Notes under the pieces: generated by a model
What the model saw: only the letters and a program-made list of their open reading frames with translations
What the model was told of the DNA's origin: nothing
Database searches by the model: none
Program-made: the position numbers and the translations under genes
Shown here: positions 1 through 6,660 of the stretch, in pieces
Layout: each line of letters begins with the position of its first letter
Position numbering within the stretch: the stretch's first letter is position 1
Assembly (NCBI GenBank): GCA_955651875.1
Contig: CATPAP010000240.1
Coordinates: 1-9,723, forward strand
Direction of reading: 5' to 3'
DNA from: Candidatus Dormiibacterota bacterium
GTDB taxonomy: Bacteria; Chloroflexota; Dormibacteria; Aeolococcales; Aeolococcaceae
DNA length: 9,723 nt

Positions 1-564
1 GCCGTGCAGTGGCTGCGCGACGGCCTCGGGATCATCTCCGCGGCGGCCGAAACCGAGTCGCTGGCGGCGTCGCTGGAGGGCAACGACGGCGTCTACTTCG
101 TGCCCGCGCTCACCGGGCTGGGCTCGCCGCACTGGGACCCCTACGCCCGCGGCACGATCGTGGGCCTCACCCGGGGCAGCGGCCGCGCCCATCTGGCGCG
201 CGCCGTGGTCGAGGCGATGGCCTACCGGACTCGCGACGTTGTCGAGGCGGTGGAGGAGGGCAGCGGCATCGCGCTCGGCGAGCTGCGCGTCGACGGAGGT
301 GCGAGCGTCATGGACGGCCTGTGCCAGTTCCAGGCCAACCTCCTCGGGCTACCGGTGACGCGCGCGGCGTCCGCCGAGACCACGGCGCTGGGCGCCGCCA
401 TGCTGGCCGCGGTCGGAGAGGACCTCATCGAGGCTCCCGCCGGCGTCGAGGCTGCGCACCGGCCCGGGCGGCGATTCGAGCCGGTCGATCCGGGAATGCG
501 TCCCGATGAGCCCTATGCGGCTTGGCTCCGGGCGGTGGCGCGGGTGCGAGATCGCACCGCCTGA
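1..564 (+). CDS. glpK: Glycerol kinase, C-terminal part (5' truncated by window edge)
   Basis: Glycerol kinase (FGGY family) phosphorylates glycerol with ATP to sn-glycerol 3-phosphate in the cytoplasm. Frame 1 is open from the first base, so the start lies outside the window. The visible 187 residues are roughly the last third of a protein usually about 500 aa long. Seen directly: a GVYFVPALTGLGSPHWDPYARG-type segment at visible residues 30-51, close to the glycerol kinase consensus; the ATP-site LRVDGGA segment at 95-101; the QFQANLLG helix at 109-116; and ETTALGAA at 126-133. Together these favour glycerol kinase over xylulokinase or other FGGY sugar kinases, though the N-terminal glycerol-binding residues cannot be checked. 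The gene ends in TGA just before a stem-loop and appears to be the last gene of an upstream unit. Confidence 0.93.
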   Translation, partial: AVQWLRDGLGIISAAAETESLAASLEGNDGVYFVPALTGLGSPHWDPYARGTIVGLTRGSGRAHLARAVVEAMAYRTRDVVEAVEEGSGIALGELRVDGGASVMDGLCQFQANLLGLPVTRAASAETTALGAAMLAAVGEDLIEAPAGVEAAHRPGRRFEPVDPGMRPDEPYAAWLRAVARVRDRTA

Positions 565-575
565 CCGGCAAGAGA

Positions 576-605
576 AAAGACCGGGGAGCGAGCCCCCCGG
601 CCTTT
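576..605 (+). terminator. Probable intrinsic terminator after glpK
   Basis: A stem of CCGGGG (581-586) and CCCCGG (595-600) encloses an 8-nt loop. It extends past one A/C mismatch by AAAG (576-579) pairing with CTTT (602-605). It begins 11 nt after the glpK stop. The 3' T run is short (TTT then C), so this is weaker than a textbook terminator. The A-rich left flank could also give some function on the other strand. Confidence 0.55.
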
Positions 606-789
606 CAGGAAGGGAATGAGTTTCTTGTCTGGGGGCGACCCTGCTCGCCAGCGAACAATGTAGCGTCTCGCGCCCCGAAAATGCGGTAAACGCGCTGCCA
701 ACCTGTGTAAAGCGATGTAAAGATCAAGGCAGAGGTGGTGCCCGCTCTGCACGCCTGATCCGGCTGGGCCTTGCGTATGCTCGGCAGCC
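606..789 (+). promoter_or_regulatory. Intergenic region with candidate leaderless promoter for the 790-6428 operon
   Basis: No gene is supported here. A TATGCT hexamer (776-781) fits the actinobacterial -10 pattern TAnnnT and ends 8 nt before the GTG at 790. No Shine-Dalgarno sequence precedes that GTG, so a leaderless or near-leaderless transcript is possible. No good -35 box is seen at the matching distance. Further upstream the heptamer TGTAAAG occurs twice (706-712 and 716-722), exactly 10 nt apart, and a related GTAAA lies at 686-690. These could be same-face regulator sites. The promoter and operator calls are inference. Confidence 0.35.
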
Positions 790-1374
790 GTGCCGAAGCC
801 CGCACGCCACCCCATTCTGTATGACGTCGAACGCTGGCGCAGGTACCGCACCTGGCTGCTCCTGCCCGCGACCGTGTTCGCCCTGGCTGCCGTCTCTCTG
901 AGCGTGCTCAATCCGACCGCGGGCAGCGCGTTCGGGTATGCGGTCGTGGCGGTCGCGCTCTTCGCCATCGCCAGCTCGATGTGGACCCGGCAGCGGTTCA
1001 CGTTTCTCGTCCGCGAAGACGACATGCTGGTGATCAGGACGATGGCGGCGAGTCGCCGGCTGGGCCCGTCGGACATCGAGAGGGCCAGGGTCGCGCGCCT
1101 CAGCGCCGTCTTCCACCGCCCCGAACGCCGGCGCCTGCTCCCCCGTCCCACCGACCGGTGGCTGGCCACCGAGGCGATCACGCTGCGGTTGCGCGACGGC
1201 GTCGACCGTCGCGCGCTGGCCCGGTTGGTCGGGTCGCGCTGCGTTGTCGACGACCTCCTGGTGGTGCCCGTCGTCGATCCCGACGGGCTCCTCGCCGAGC
1301 TCGTCCAGCACGTCTGCCCACCTCCCCCTGTGGCGGGCGGCGGGGGAGCACGCCGGCGGGGTCGACGGCGGTGA
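790..1374 (+). CDS. Small membrane protein with PH-like domain
   Basis: This 194-aa protein has two adjacent hydrophobic helices (residues 22-40 and 47-64). A soluble segment (about 66-175) resembles the bacterial PH-like domains of small actinobacterial membrane proteins: a beta-rich start (RFTFLVREDDMLVIRT), a conserved-looking PSDIERARV turn at 93-101, then LRLRDG at 132-137 and VVPVVDPDGLLAEL at 158-171. The short loop between the helices and the basic flanks suggest that both the N-terminus and the PH-like domain face the cytoplasm. The function is unknown. The GTG start was chosen because the coding-like sequence begins there and a TAnnnT hexamer lies just upstream. The C-terminus is a Pro run followed by a Gly/Arg-rich tail (177-194), which looks low-complexity and may simply reflect read-through up to the next gene. 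Its TGA overlaps the next GTG by 4 nt, so it leads the glycosyltransferase operon and may be translationally coupled to it. Confidence 0.78.
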   Translation: MPKPARHPILYDVERWRRYRTWLLLPATVFALAAVSLSVLNPTAGSAFGYAVVAVALFAIASSMWTRQRFTFLVREDDMLVIRTMAASRRLGPSDIERARVARLSAVFHRPERRRLLPRPTDRWLATEAITLRLRDGVDRRALARLVGSRCVVDDLLVVPVVDPDGLLAELVQHVCPPPPVAGGGGARRRGRRR

Positions 1375-3284
1375 TCCTCGGGCGTGCTGGTGGCTTGTGG
1401 CGCCGGCAGGGGCAGGAGACGCCCCGCGCAGCTCGCGATGACGGGCGCGCCCCGCTGGTCCGCGCAGGCGTGCGCGGCTTTCTCGCGCTCGAGAAGCGGG
1501 ACCTGGTGGCCATCGTCGCGCTGGTGCTGCTCTCCCTCTTCCTCCGGTTCGCGAGCCCGATCTTCCCGGACTTTCTCACCGCCAGCGGGGGCATGAACAT
1601 CGCAGGCATGGGGGCTGCCTCGTCCACCAACAGCCCGCCGGCAGAGTGCACCCCGGTCCCCGTCGGCCCACCGGGCAAGGACTCAACGGGGACGACGGTC
1701 AACCACGTCGACGTCAAGCAGTGTGGCTTCATCTTCGACGAGGTCTATTTCCCGGTCGATGCCGCCAAGGACCTGCGCCAGCCGGCGGCGTCGTACTTCG
1801 ACCCGGAACCCCCGCTCGCGAAGCTGCTCATGGCGCCGCCGATCGCCACCATGGGCTTCACCACCTGGTCGTGGCGGATCAGCACCGCCATCTTCGGCAG
1901 CCTGCTCGTCGGGATCATCTACCTGGTGGCGCTGCGGCTGCGCCGCGACCGCTGGTTCGCCAGCGCGGCAGCGCTCTTCGTGGCGCTTGATGGGCTCGCT
2001 TTCGTCGAGTCGCGCACGGGCGTCATCGACATCATCGCCATCTTCTTCGTGGCGCTCTTCTACTACATGTTCCTGCTCCACTGGCAGGCACGGACGCGGC
2101 GCCAGTGGCGCGCGACGCTCTACCTCATGGCGCTGGTGGCTGGGCTGGCGTTCGCCGCCAAGCTGACCGCCCTCGCACCACTCGTCATCGCCGCAGCCCT
2201 CATCACCGTGCGGGGCATCTCACCGTGGTTGGCCGGAATGGTCTCCGCCATCCGACGCATCGCCGGGCCGCGGCGTCACGAGGTGGTGATGTGGCGGGCG
2301 GCCGCGGGACGCTTCGCGCTGGTGCACTACACCGTGGCGATGCTCATCGGCGGCGCCATCTTCTGCGCCTCCTTCTCGCGGTACCTCACCATCGAGCACA
2401 CCGACGTGTACAGGTTCACGGCGTGCAGTCCAGGGACCACCGGGCTGACTGGAACGGCTGACACATTGCAGGTGCCGAGAATGAAGGTGGGACCGGCAAC
2501 GGTTCCCGACCCCGTGCAGGCGGTGGCCAACATCATCGACATCACCGAAGCGGGGCTGCAGTACCACGAACAGGAATGCCATCCCCACCCGTACGCGTCT
2601 CGCTGGTACACCTGGCCCGTCATGGTCCATCCGGTGCTCTTCTATTACGTGCAGACAGGCGCCGCCTCAGCGGACAACCCAACCGTTGCGTCGATCACCG
2701 ACATGGGTAACCCGGCGCTGTGGTGGCTGGCCATACCGGCGCTGCTCGCGTGCATCTGGCGGCTCACCCGCGGGCCGCCGTGGTGGCGCCTTTTCGTCAG
2801 CATCCTGGGCCTGGCATCGCTGAGTGTGATGATCATCACCTTCCATGCCGCGCAGCAACCCGACAACGTCACCGTGCGCGTCTCGCCGGGGACACTCTTC
2901 ACCATCGCGTTCATCGGCGTGGTGGTGTTCAGCGCATGCATCACCGTGAGCGCGGTGGTGTCACGCCGCTTCGTGCCGGCCTTCATGGTGCTCGGTTACA
3001 TGACATCGTGGATTCTCTGGGTGGTGGGCAACGAACGGCGCGTGCTCTTCTTCTACCACGCTCTCGGCATGCTCCTCTTCGCGGCTCTCGCGCTTGCCTA
3101 CGTGCTCGCCGGACTGCGCAACACAGTCGTCCGCGTCGGCGGGCGCCAGTGGTCCCTGGAGCCGCTGGCATGGGCGGCGACCATCGCAGTGGTCGCGAGC
3201 TTCATTTTCTTCTATCCGGCGTGGACGGCCCTGCCCATGCCCGACTCGGATCATCAGATGCGACTCTGGGTCGACGCCTGGTGA
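1371..3284 (+). CDS. PMT-family protein O-mannosyltransferase (GT39, polytopic)
   Basis: Members of this family move mannose from polyprenyl-phosphate-mannose to Ser/Thr of proteins during Sec export, outside the membrane. From GTG 1371 the protein has 637 aa. Family features seen: the first transmembrane helix at about 45-60; the extracytoplasmic acidic motif FDEVYF at 122-127 (D123, E124 the likely catalytic pair); PEPPLAKLL at 145-153; D207 followed by ESRTGVID at 213-220; AAKLTALAPL at 262-271; a loop with YHE at 398-400, then HPYASRWYTWP (406-416) and HPVLFYY; GNPALWW at 446-452; and GNERRVLFFYH at 553-563. These match the PMT catalytic domain plus the C-terminal four-helix PMT_4TMC region. 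The start overlaps the upstream stop as GTGA with GGCGGGG 9 nt before it. GTG 1470 is an alternative that would remove 33 polar residues. The frame stays open upstream to 981, but only as a shadow over the preceding gene. Confidence 0.9.
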   Translation: MILGRAGGLWRRQGQETPRAARDDGRAPLVRAGVRGFLALEKRDLVAIVALVLLSLFLRFASPIFPDFLTASGGMNIAGMGAASSTNSPPAECTPVPVGPPGKDSTGTTVNHVDVKQCGFIFDEVYFPVDAAKDLRQPAASYFDPEPPLAKLLMAPPIATMGFTTWSWRISTAIFGSLLVGIIYLVALRLRRDRWFASAAALFVALDGLAFVESRTGVIDIIAIFFVALFYYMFLLHWQARTRRQWRATLYLMALVAGLAFAAKLTALAPLVIAAALITVRGISPWLAGMVSAIRRIAGPRRHEVVMWRAAAGRFALVHYTVAMLIGGAIFCASFSRYLTIEHTDVYRFTACSPGTTGLTGTADTLQVPRMKVGPATVPDPVQAVANIIDITEAGLQYHEQECHPHPYASRWYTWPVMVHPVLFYYVQTGAASADNPTVASITDMGNPALWWLAIPALLACIWRLTRGPPWWRLFVSILGLASLSVMIITFHAAQQPDNVTVRVSPGTLFTIAFIGVVVFSACITVSAVVSRRFVPAFMVLGYMTSWILWVVGNERRVLFFYHALGMLLFAALALAYVLAGLRNTVVRVGGRQWSLEPLAWAATIAVVASFIFFYPAWTALPMPDSDHQMRLWVDAW

Positions 3285-5482
3285 GCTCAGCCTCGCTGAC
3301 GGGGGCAGCGCTGCTGCTGATCGCCGGCACGCTGGCCGCTGGTTCGCTGCCTCGTATCGACCTGCGGTTCGAGGAACGCGTGCTCGTCGGGATGGTGGTG
3401 ACGACGCTGGTGGGTAGTGCGGTGACGTACCTGCTCGCGCTGCTCGCAGGCTTGAGCGTCGCCACCGTGCTCGGCGGCAGCGCGCTCACGGTGGTGGGGT
3501 TCGTGGCGCTCGGCTGGGGTCGGCGTGCCGCTGCGCTGGCGGCGTGGAGGGACGGTTGGGTCGAGCTCACGTCGCCGCGACGGCGCCGCCACCTGGCCGG
3601 CCTGGGCGCCGTTGCCGTGGTCTCGGTGTACCTCTTCTCGCTGCTCTTCGCGCACACGCTCACAGTCGATTCGGCGGGCAACCTCAACGCCGGCTTCGAG
3701 ACGGTCTGGGCGGACTGGTCGCAGCACCTCACCACCGCGAACAGCTTCGCTGCCGCCCACAACCTGCCACCACAGAACCCCTTGTTCAGTGGCCAGGACC
3801 TCCGTTACCCGTTCCTCCCGGATTTCCACTCGGCCACGCTGATCACCCTTGGGGCATCACCGGCGGTGGCGCTGGCACTCCCGGGTGCTGTGCTTGCCGT
3901 CTGCATCACCCTGCTCGTCGTCGTTCTCGCCGTGCGCCTTGGCGCCGGCCTGGGCGCGGGCGTGCTGGCGGCTGCGATCTGCCTGATCGGGGGTGGCCTC
4001 GGTTTTAGCGGAATCCTCGCCGACGCCTGCCTGCACCACGGTTTCGCCGCCGCGCAGTGCAGCTGGTCCGGGCTGGTTGCACACCCCGGCGGCATGCCCG
4101 CCATCATCGCGGGAACGTTGCGCGACCTCCCCGGCCTCGTGGCCGCGCAGCCGCGCGCGTACGACGGCCTGCTCACCCCGGCGTTCCAGCAGCCGCTGCC
4201 CGATCAGCAGTGGTACACGCCGCTGTTCGCGTGGTGGCTGCCGCAGCGCAGCATCCTGTATGGATTCTCCGGCGCCCTCGTCATCCTCCTCCTGGTCATC
4301 ACCGCGGCACGCGCACCGCGACGCGGCTACGAGAGCTTCGCGCTCGCTGGAATCCTCCTTGGGCTGATGCCGCTCATCCACATCCACACGCTCGTCGACA
4401 TGGCGATCGTGTGCGCCGTGCTCGCCGTCTTCTGGCGGCACCGCGGTTGGCTGATCACCTTGGCGGTGACGGCGGTGGTCGCCCTACCCCGACTGATCAC
4501 GCTGGTTGGCGGTCCGCACGGCTCCGCGGTTGGCGGCAACGTGTTCCCGACCGTTGAGCCCGGCTGGATGTACCTTGCAGCGCCGCCTCGGCCGGCGCTC
4601 TCGCTCGTGTCACTGATCGGCGGCATCGGCGGCCTTGTGCATGCCGTCCTCAGCCCGGAGTACTGGGGCTTCTGGATCGCCAACACGGGCATCGCTGTGC
4701 CACTCTGCGCAGTGGTCGCGATAACGTTCGCCGCGTCGCAGTTGCGCGGACCGGCGGGCGCGGCCGCGCGGCGAGCCGTCTCCATCTTCCCCGCTGACGT
4801 GGTCCGGGTCGGGCTGGCCTTCATGGCGGTCTTCGTCGTAGCCAACGTGGTGGTCTTCCAGTCGTGGGATTGGGACAACACCAAGCTGCTCGCGTACTGG
4901 TACCTCGGGGCTGCGCTGCTCATTGCCACCCTCGTGACCCGGTGGTGGCGACGGTGGTGGCGGGGTGCGGCTGCGCTCGCGATGGCGACTACAGTCCTGC
5001 TCAGCGGCGTCCTCGTCCTGCTCAGATTGCTGCCTTGGACGCCACCAGAGGACGCCAACGGCGGCCCCTACACGAGCGCCACCACTCAGGATGTGCGCCT
5101 GGCCGCGATCGTGGCGGCGTCGACGCCGTCCAACGCCGTGTTTCTCACAGACGGAAGGCCAAATGACCCTCTACTAATGCTGGCGGGACGGACAGCGGTG
5201 ATGGGTTATTACGGCTGGTTGTGGAGTTACGGCACTGACTTCGGAAACCGCCCGGCGGATGTGCGGACCATGCTCGACGGCTGTCACAGCCAGCCTCGGT
5301 CCGCCTGCCCCGTGTTCGGGCTGCTCCGAACCTACAACGTCGGTTACGCAGAAATCGACGACCGGGTCCGGGCGGCGGGCGTTTTCGACAGCCGGGTCGA
5401 CCTCAGATGGTGGGCCTCGCAGGGCTTTCCTGTGGTGGCGCGCAGCGACCACATCACGGTCTACGACGTGCGGGCTCCGTGA
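3281..5482 (+). CDS. Large polytopic GT-C-like membrane protein, putative glycosyltransferase
   Basis: This 733-aa protein has many hydrophobic helices from residue 5 to about 565 and then a soluble, probably extracytoplasmic, C-terminal domain. Seen: an N-terminal helix block (5-78); a loop after a helix at about 107-124 with VWADWSQH (142-149), where D145 sits as the first-loop acidic residue does in GT-C enzymes; NPLFSGQDLRYPFLPDFHSA (166-185); a helical core; WDWDNTK (529-535); and a C-terminal domain with a GYYGWLWSYG motif (642-651). I recall the WDWDN and GWLW pattern in uncharacterised membrane proteins of Actinomycetota and Chloroflexota, usually annotated only as hypothetical or glycosyltransferase-like. 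Donor and acceptor are not known; a lipid-linked sugar is the family expectation. The GTG start overlaps the PMT stop by 4 nt (GTGA) and begins the first hydrophobic helix. The open frame upstream to 2720 overlies the PMT gene and is rejected. Confidence 0.8.
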   Translation: MSSASLTGAALLLIAGTLAAGSLPRIDLRFEERVLVGMVVTTLVGSAVTYLLALLAGLSVATVLGGSALTVVGFVALGWGRRAAALAAWRDGWVELTSPRRRRHLAGLGAVAVVSVYLFSLLFAHTLTVDSAGNLNAGFETVWADWSQHLTTANSFAAAHNLPPQNPLFSGQDLRYPFLPDFHSATLITLGASPAVALALPGAVLAVCITLLVVVLAVRLGAGLGAGVLAAAICLIGGGLGFSGILADACLHHGFAAAQCSWSGLVAHPGGMPAIIAGTLRDLPGLVAAQPRAYDGLLTPAFQQPLPDQQWYTPLFAWWLPQRSILYGFSGALVILLLVITAARAPRRGYESFALAGILLGLMPLIHIHTLVDMAIVCAVLAVFWRHRGWLITLAVTAVVALPRLITLVGGPHGSAVGGNVFPTVEPGWMYLAAPPRPALSLVSLIGGIGGLVHAVLSPEYWGFWIANTGIAVPLCAVVAITFAASQLRGPAGAAARRAVSIFPADVVRVGLAFMAVFVVANVVVFQSWDWDNTKLLAYWYLGAALLIATLVTRWWRRWWRGAAALAMATTVLLSGVLVLLRLLPWTPPEDANGGPYTSATTQDVRLAAIVAASTPSNAVFLTDGRPNDPLLMLAGRTAVMGYYGWLWSYGTDFGNRPADVRTMLDGCHSQPRSACPVFGLLRTYNVGYAEIDDRVRAAGVFDSRVDLRWWASQGFPVVARSDHITVYDVRAP

Positions 5483-5601
5483 TCGACCTCGCGGGCGGCG
5501 CCACGACGAGCCAGCGCGACCTGGTGCGCGCTTTCCTGCCCTGGTTCGCTGCCAAGCTGCTGACGGTTGCTGTGTTCGCCGAGGGAGGATGGATCGGATG
5601 A
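5479..5601 (+). CDS. 40-codon single-helix ORF, coupled gene or remnant of a GT-C gene
   Basis: GTG 5479 overlaps the previous stop as GTGA, and the TGA at 5599-5601 overlaps the amidohydrolase ATG as ATGA. The 40-residue product has a polar N-terminus (about 1-15, with SQRD) and one hydrophobic stretch (FLPWFAAKLLTVAVFA, about 19-34), ending in GGWIG. This resembles the first helix of a membrane glycosyltransferase that has lost the rest of its body. The tight overlaps on both sides argue that it is, or recently was, a translated unit. It may be a real one-helix peptide, a coupling leader for the amidohydrolase, or a truncated gene start. It has no recognisable function. Confidence 0.45.
   Translation: MIDLAGGATTSQRDLVRAFLPWFAAKLLTVAVFAEGGWIG
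5583..5588 (+). promoter_or_regulatory. Shine-Dalgarno sequence deciding the amidohydrolase start
   Basis: GGGAGG ends 9 nt before ATG 5598 and is the best ribosome binding site in the window. The in-frame ATG at 5589 touches the motif directly and could not use it, so 5598 is preferred. That choice also starts the protein at MIIDAHVH, the usual N-terminus of the family. Confidence 0.7.
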
Positions 5602-6428
5602 TCATCGACGCCCACGTCCACATTCTCCCCGACCGCCTGCGCGACAACCCCGACCTTGTGACCGCCGCGGACCCCTGGTTCGCGGCCTGTCACTCGCGTG
5701 GTGAGCGTGTGGCATCGGCGGAGTCCCTCATCGCCACCATGGACGAGGAGGGCGTCGACAGGGCGGTGTGCTTCACCTGGCCCTTCGCCGAGCCCTCGCT
5801 CTGCGCCGAGGGGAACGATTACCTGGCGGCGGCGGTCAGGCGATTCCCGGGACGCCTGGTGGGCTTCGGTGTCGTCCAACCTGCGCACCCCGACGCCGCT
5901 CGCGAGGTCACGCGGTGCGCGTCGCTCGGCCTGACAGGCATCGGAGAGATGAATGCCGACGCGCAGGGGTGGGGGCTGCTCGACGACAGCGCCACGCGTG
6001 CCGTCGGTGAGTCCGTCGCAGCCGGAATGCCGTGGACCCTGCACTGCAGCGAGCCGGTTGGCCGCCAGTATCCCGGCAAGGGGTCCGTGACACCCGACCG
6101 AGTCGTCGCCTTCAGCGACCGCCACCCCGAGCTCCCCCTGATCTGTGCGCACCTCGGCGGTGGGTTGCCGTTGTACTCCCATATCCCCGAGGTGCGCCGC
6201 GCCTGCGAGCGTCTTCACTTCGACACTGCGGCGCAGCCCTTCGTGTACGAGCCGACAGTCTACCGTGCGCTCATCACCGGTGTGGGCGCCGAGCGGATCC
6301 TGCTCGGCAGCGACCACCCACTGCTCGACGTGCCACGTTACCTCAGCGCCCTCGACGCCGCCGGCGTGGGAGGCATGGAACGCGGCCTCATCACCGGGGG
6401 CAACGCGGCCCGGCTCCTGGGTCTTTGA
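5598..6428 (+). CDS. Amidohydrolase-family metal-dependent hydrolase (amidohydro_2 type)
   Basis: This 276-aa protein has the length and motif order of the small TIM-barrel amidohydrolases (amidohydro_2/COG2159 type). Seen: the strand-1 metal motif DAHVH (His6, His8) right after the start; GIGEMN at 114-119 (Glu117); a strand with WTLHCSE (His149); CAHLGGGLPLY at 183-193 (His185); and GSDHPLL at 237-243 (Asp239), the usual catalytic aspartate. One or two divalent metals are therefore expected. The substrate cannot be read from the sequence. Relatives include decarboxylases, lactonases and carboxylic-ester or amide hydrolases. There is no signal peptide, so it is cytoplasmic. It is the last gene of the operon, joined to the 40-codon ORF by an ATGA overlap and followed by a strong terminator. 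Its presence behind envelope glycosyltransferases is unexplained and may be only co-transcription. Confidence 0.88.
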   Translation: MIIDAHVHILPDRLRDNPDLVTAADPWFAACHSRGERVASAESLIATMDEEGVDRAVCFTWPFAEPSLCAEGNDYLAAAVRRFPGRLVGFGVVQPAHPDAAREVTRCASLGLTGIGEMNADAQGWGLLDDSATRAVGESVAAGMPWTLHCSEPVGRQYPGKGSVTPDRVVAFSDRHPELPLICAHLGGGLPLYSHIPEVRRACERLHFDTAAQPFVYEPTVYRALITGVGAERILLGSDHPLLDVPRYLSALDAAGVGGMERGLITGGNAARLLGL

Positions 6429-6500
6429 CGACGATCGTGACCATCCCGTCGCCGGTTGGTCGAGCCGTTCGTCGAGACCCTCCGTGCAGAGTCGGATGCG

Positions 6501-6540
6501 GCGGAGTGTCCGGCTCCCGCCAGCCGGCACTCTGCTTTTT
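6501..6540 (+). terminator. Strong intrinsic terminator after the 790-6428 operon
   Basis: The left arm GCGGAGTG-T-CCGGCT (6501-6515) pairs with the right arm AGCCGG-CACTCTGC (6522-6535). This gives 14 base pairs including one G-T wobble and a single bulged T, with a 6-nt loop. Five T residues follow (6536-6540). It lies 73 nt after the amidohydrolase stop and separates the two gene sets. Confidence 0.9.
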
Positions 6541-6564
6541 CATGGGACGGGCAGACCTCCCCTG

Positions 6565-6594
6565 ATGACGTCGACGTGACGTCGACGCGATACA
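6565..6594 (+). promoter_or_regulatory. Candidate promoter with palindromic operator upstream of the GT4 gene
   Basis: A perfect inverted repeat, CGTCGACGT (6569-6577), G (6578), ACGTCGACG (6579-6587), lies just downstream of the terminator. Read as a direct repeat it is also two tandem copies of TGACGTCGACG (6566-6576, 6577-6587). It sits in the 18-nt space between a weak -35 candidate ATGACG (6565-6570) and a -10 candidate GATACA (6589-6594). This would put a transcription start near 6601 and leave a 5' leader of about 60 nt. The palindrome is certain. Its role as an operator and the promoter boxes are inference. Confidence 0.45.
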
Positions 6595-6660
6595 CCCGCC
6601 CCCTGCGGTGCGCCTCGCGGGCGCTGTCGCCTGGGGCCACTCAGTTGGCACACTTGGCCG

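Noticed and set aside
513..1311. Long - strand frames across the glpK/PH-like gap
   Set aside because: They cross the stem-loop and are antisense to supported genes. Arg-rich translations without motifs suggest no gene.
981..1370. N-terminal extension of the PMT frame
   Set aside because: The residues are Arg/Pro-rich with no membrane or domain character, and they overlie the PH-like gene in another frame. GTG 1371 in the GTGA overlap is a better start.
2720..3280. N-terminal extension of the second GT-C frame
   Set aside because: It overlaps the conserved C-terminal PMT region and has Arg/His-rich shadow composition. GTG 3281 starts directly at the first hydrophobic helix.
5454..6530. 358-codon open frame on the - strand
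   Set aside because: It is fully antisense to the amidohydrolase, which has complete catalytic motifs, and it runs into the terminator hairpin. Its composition is that of a shadow frame.
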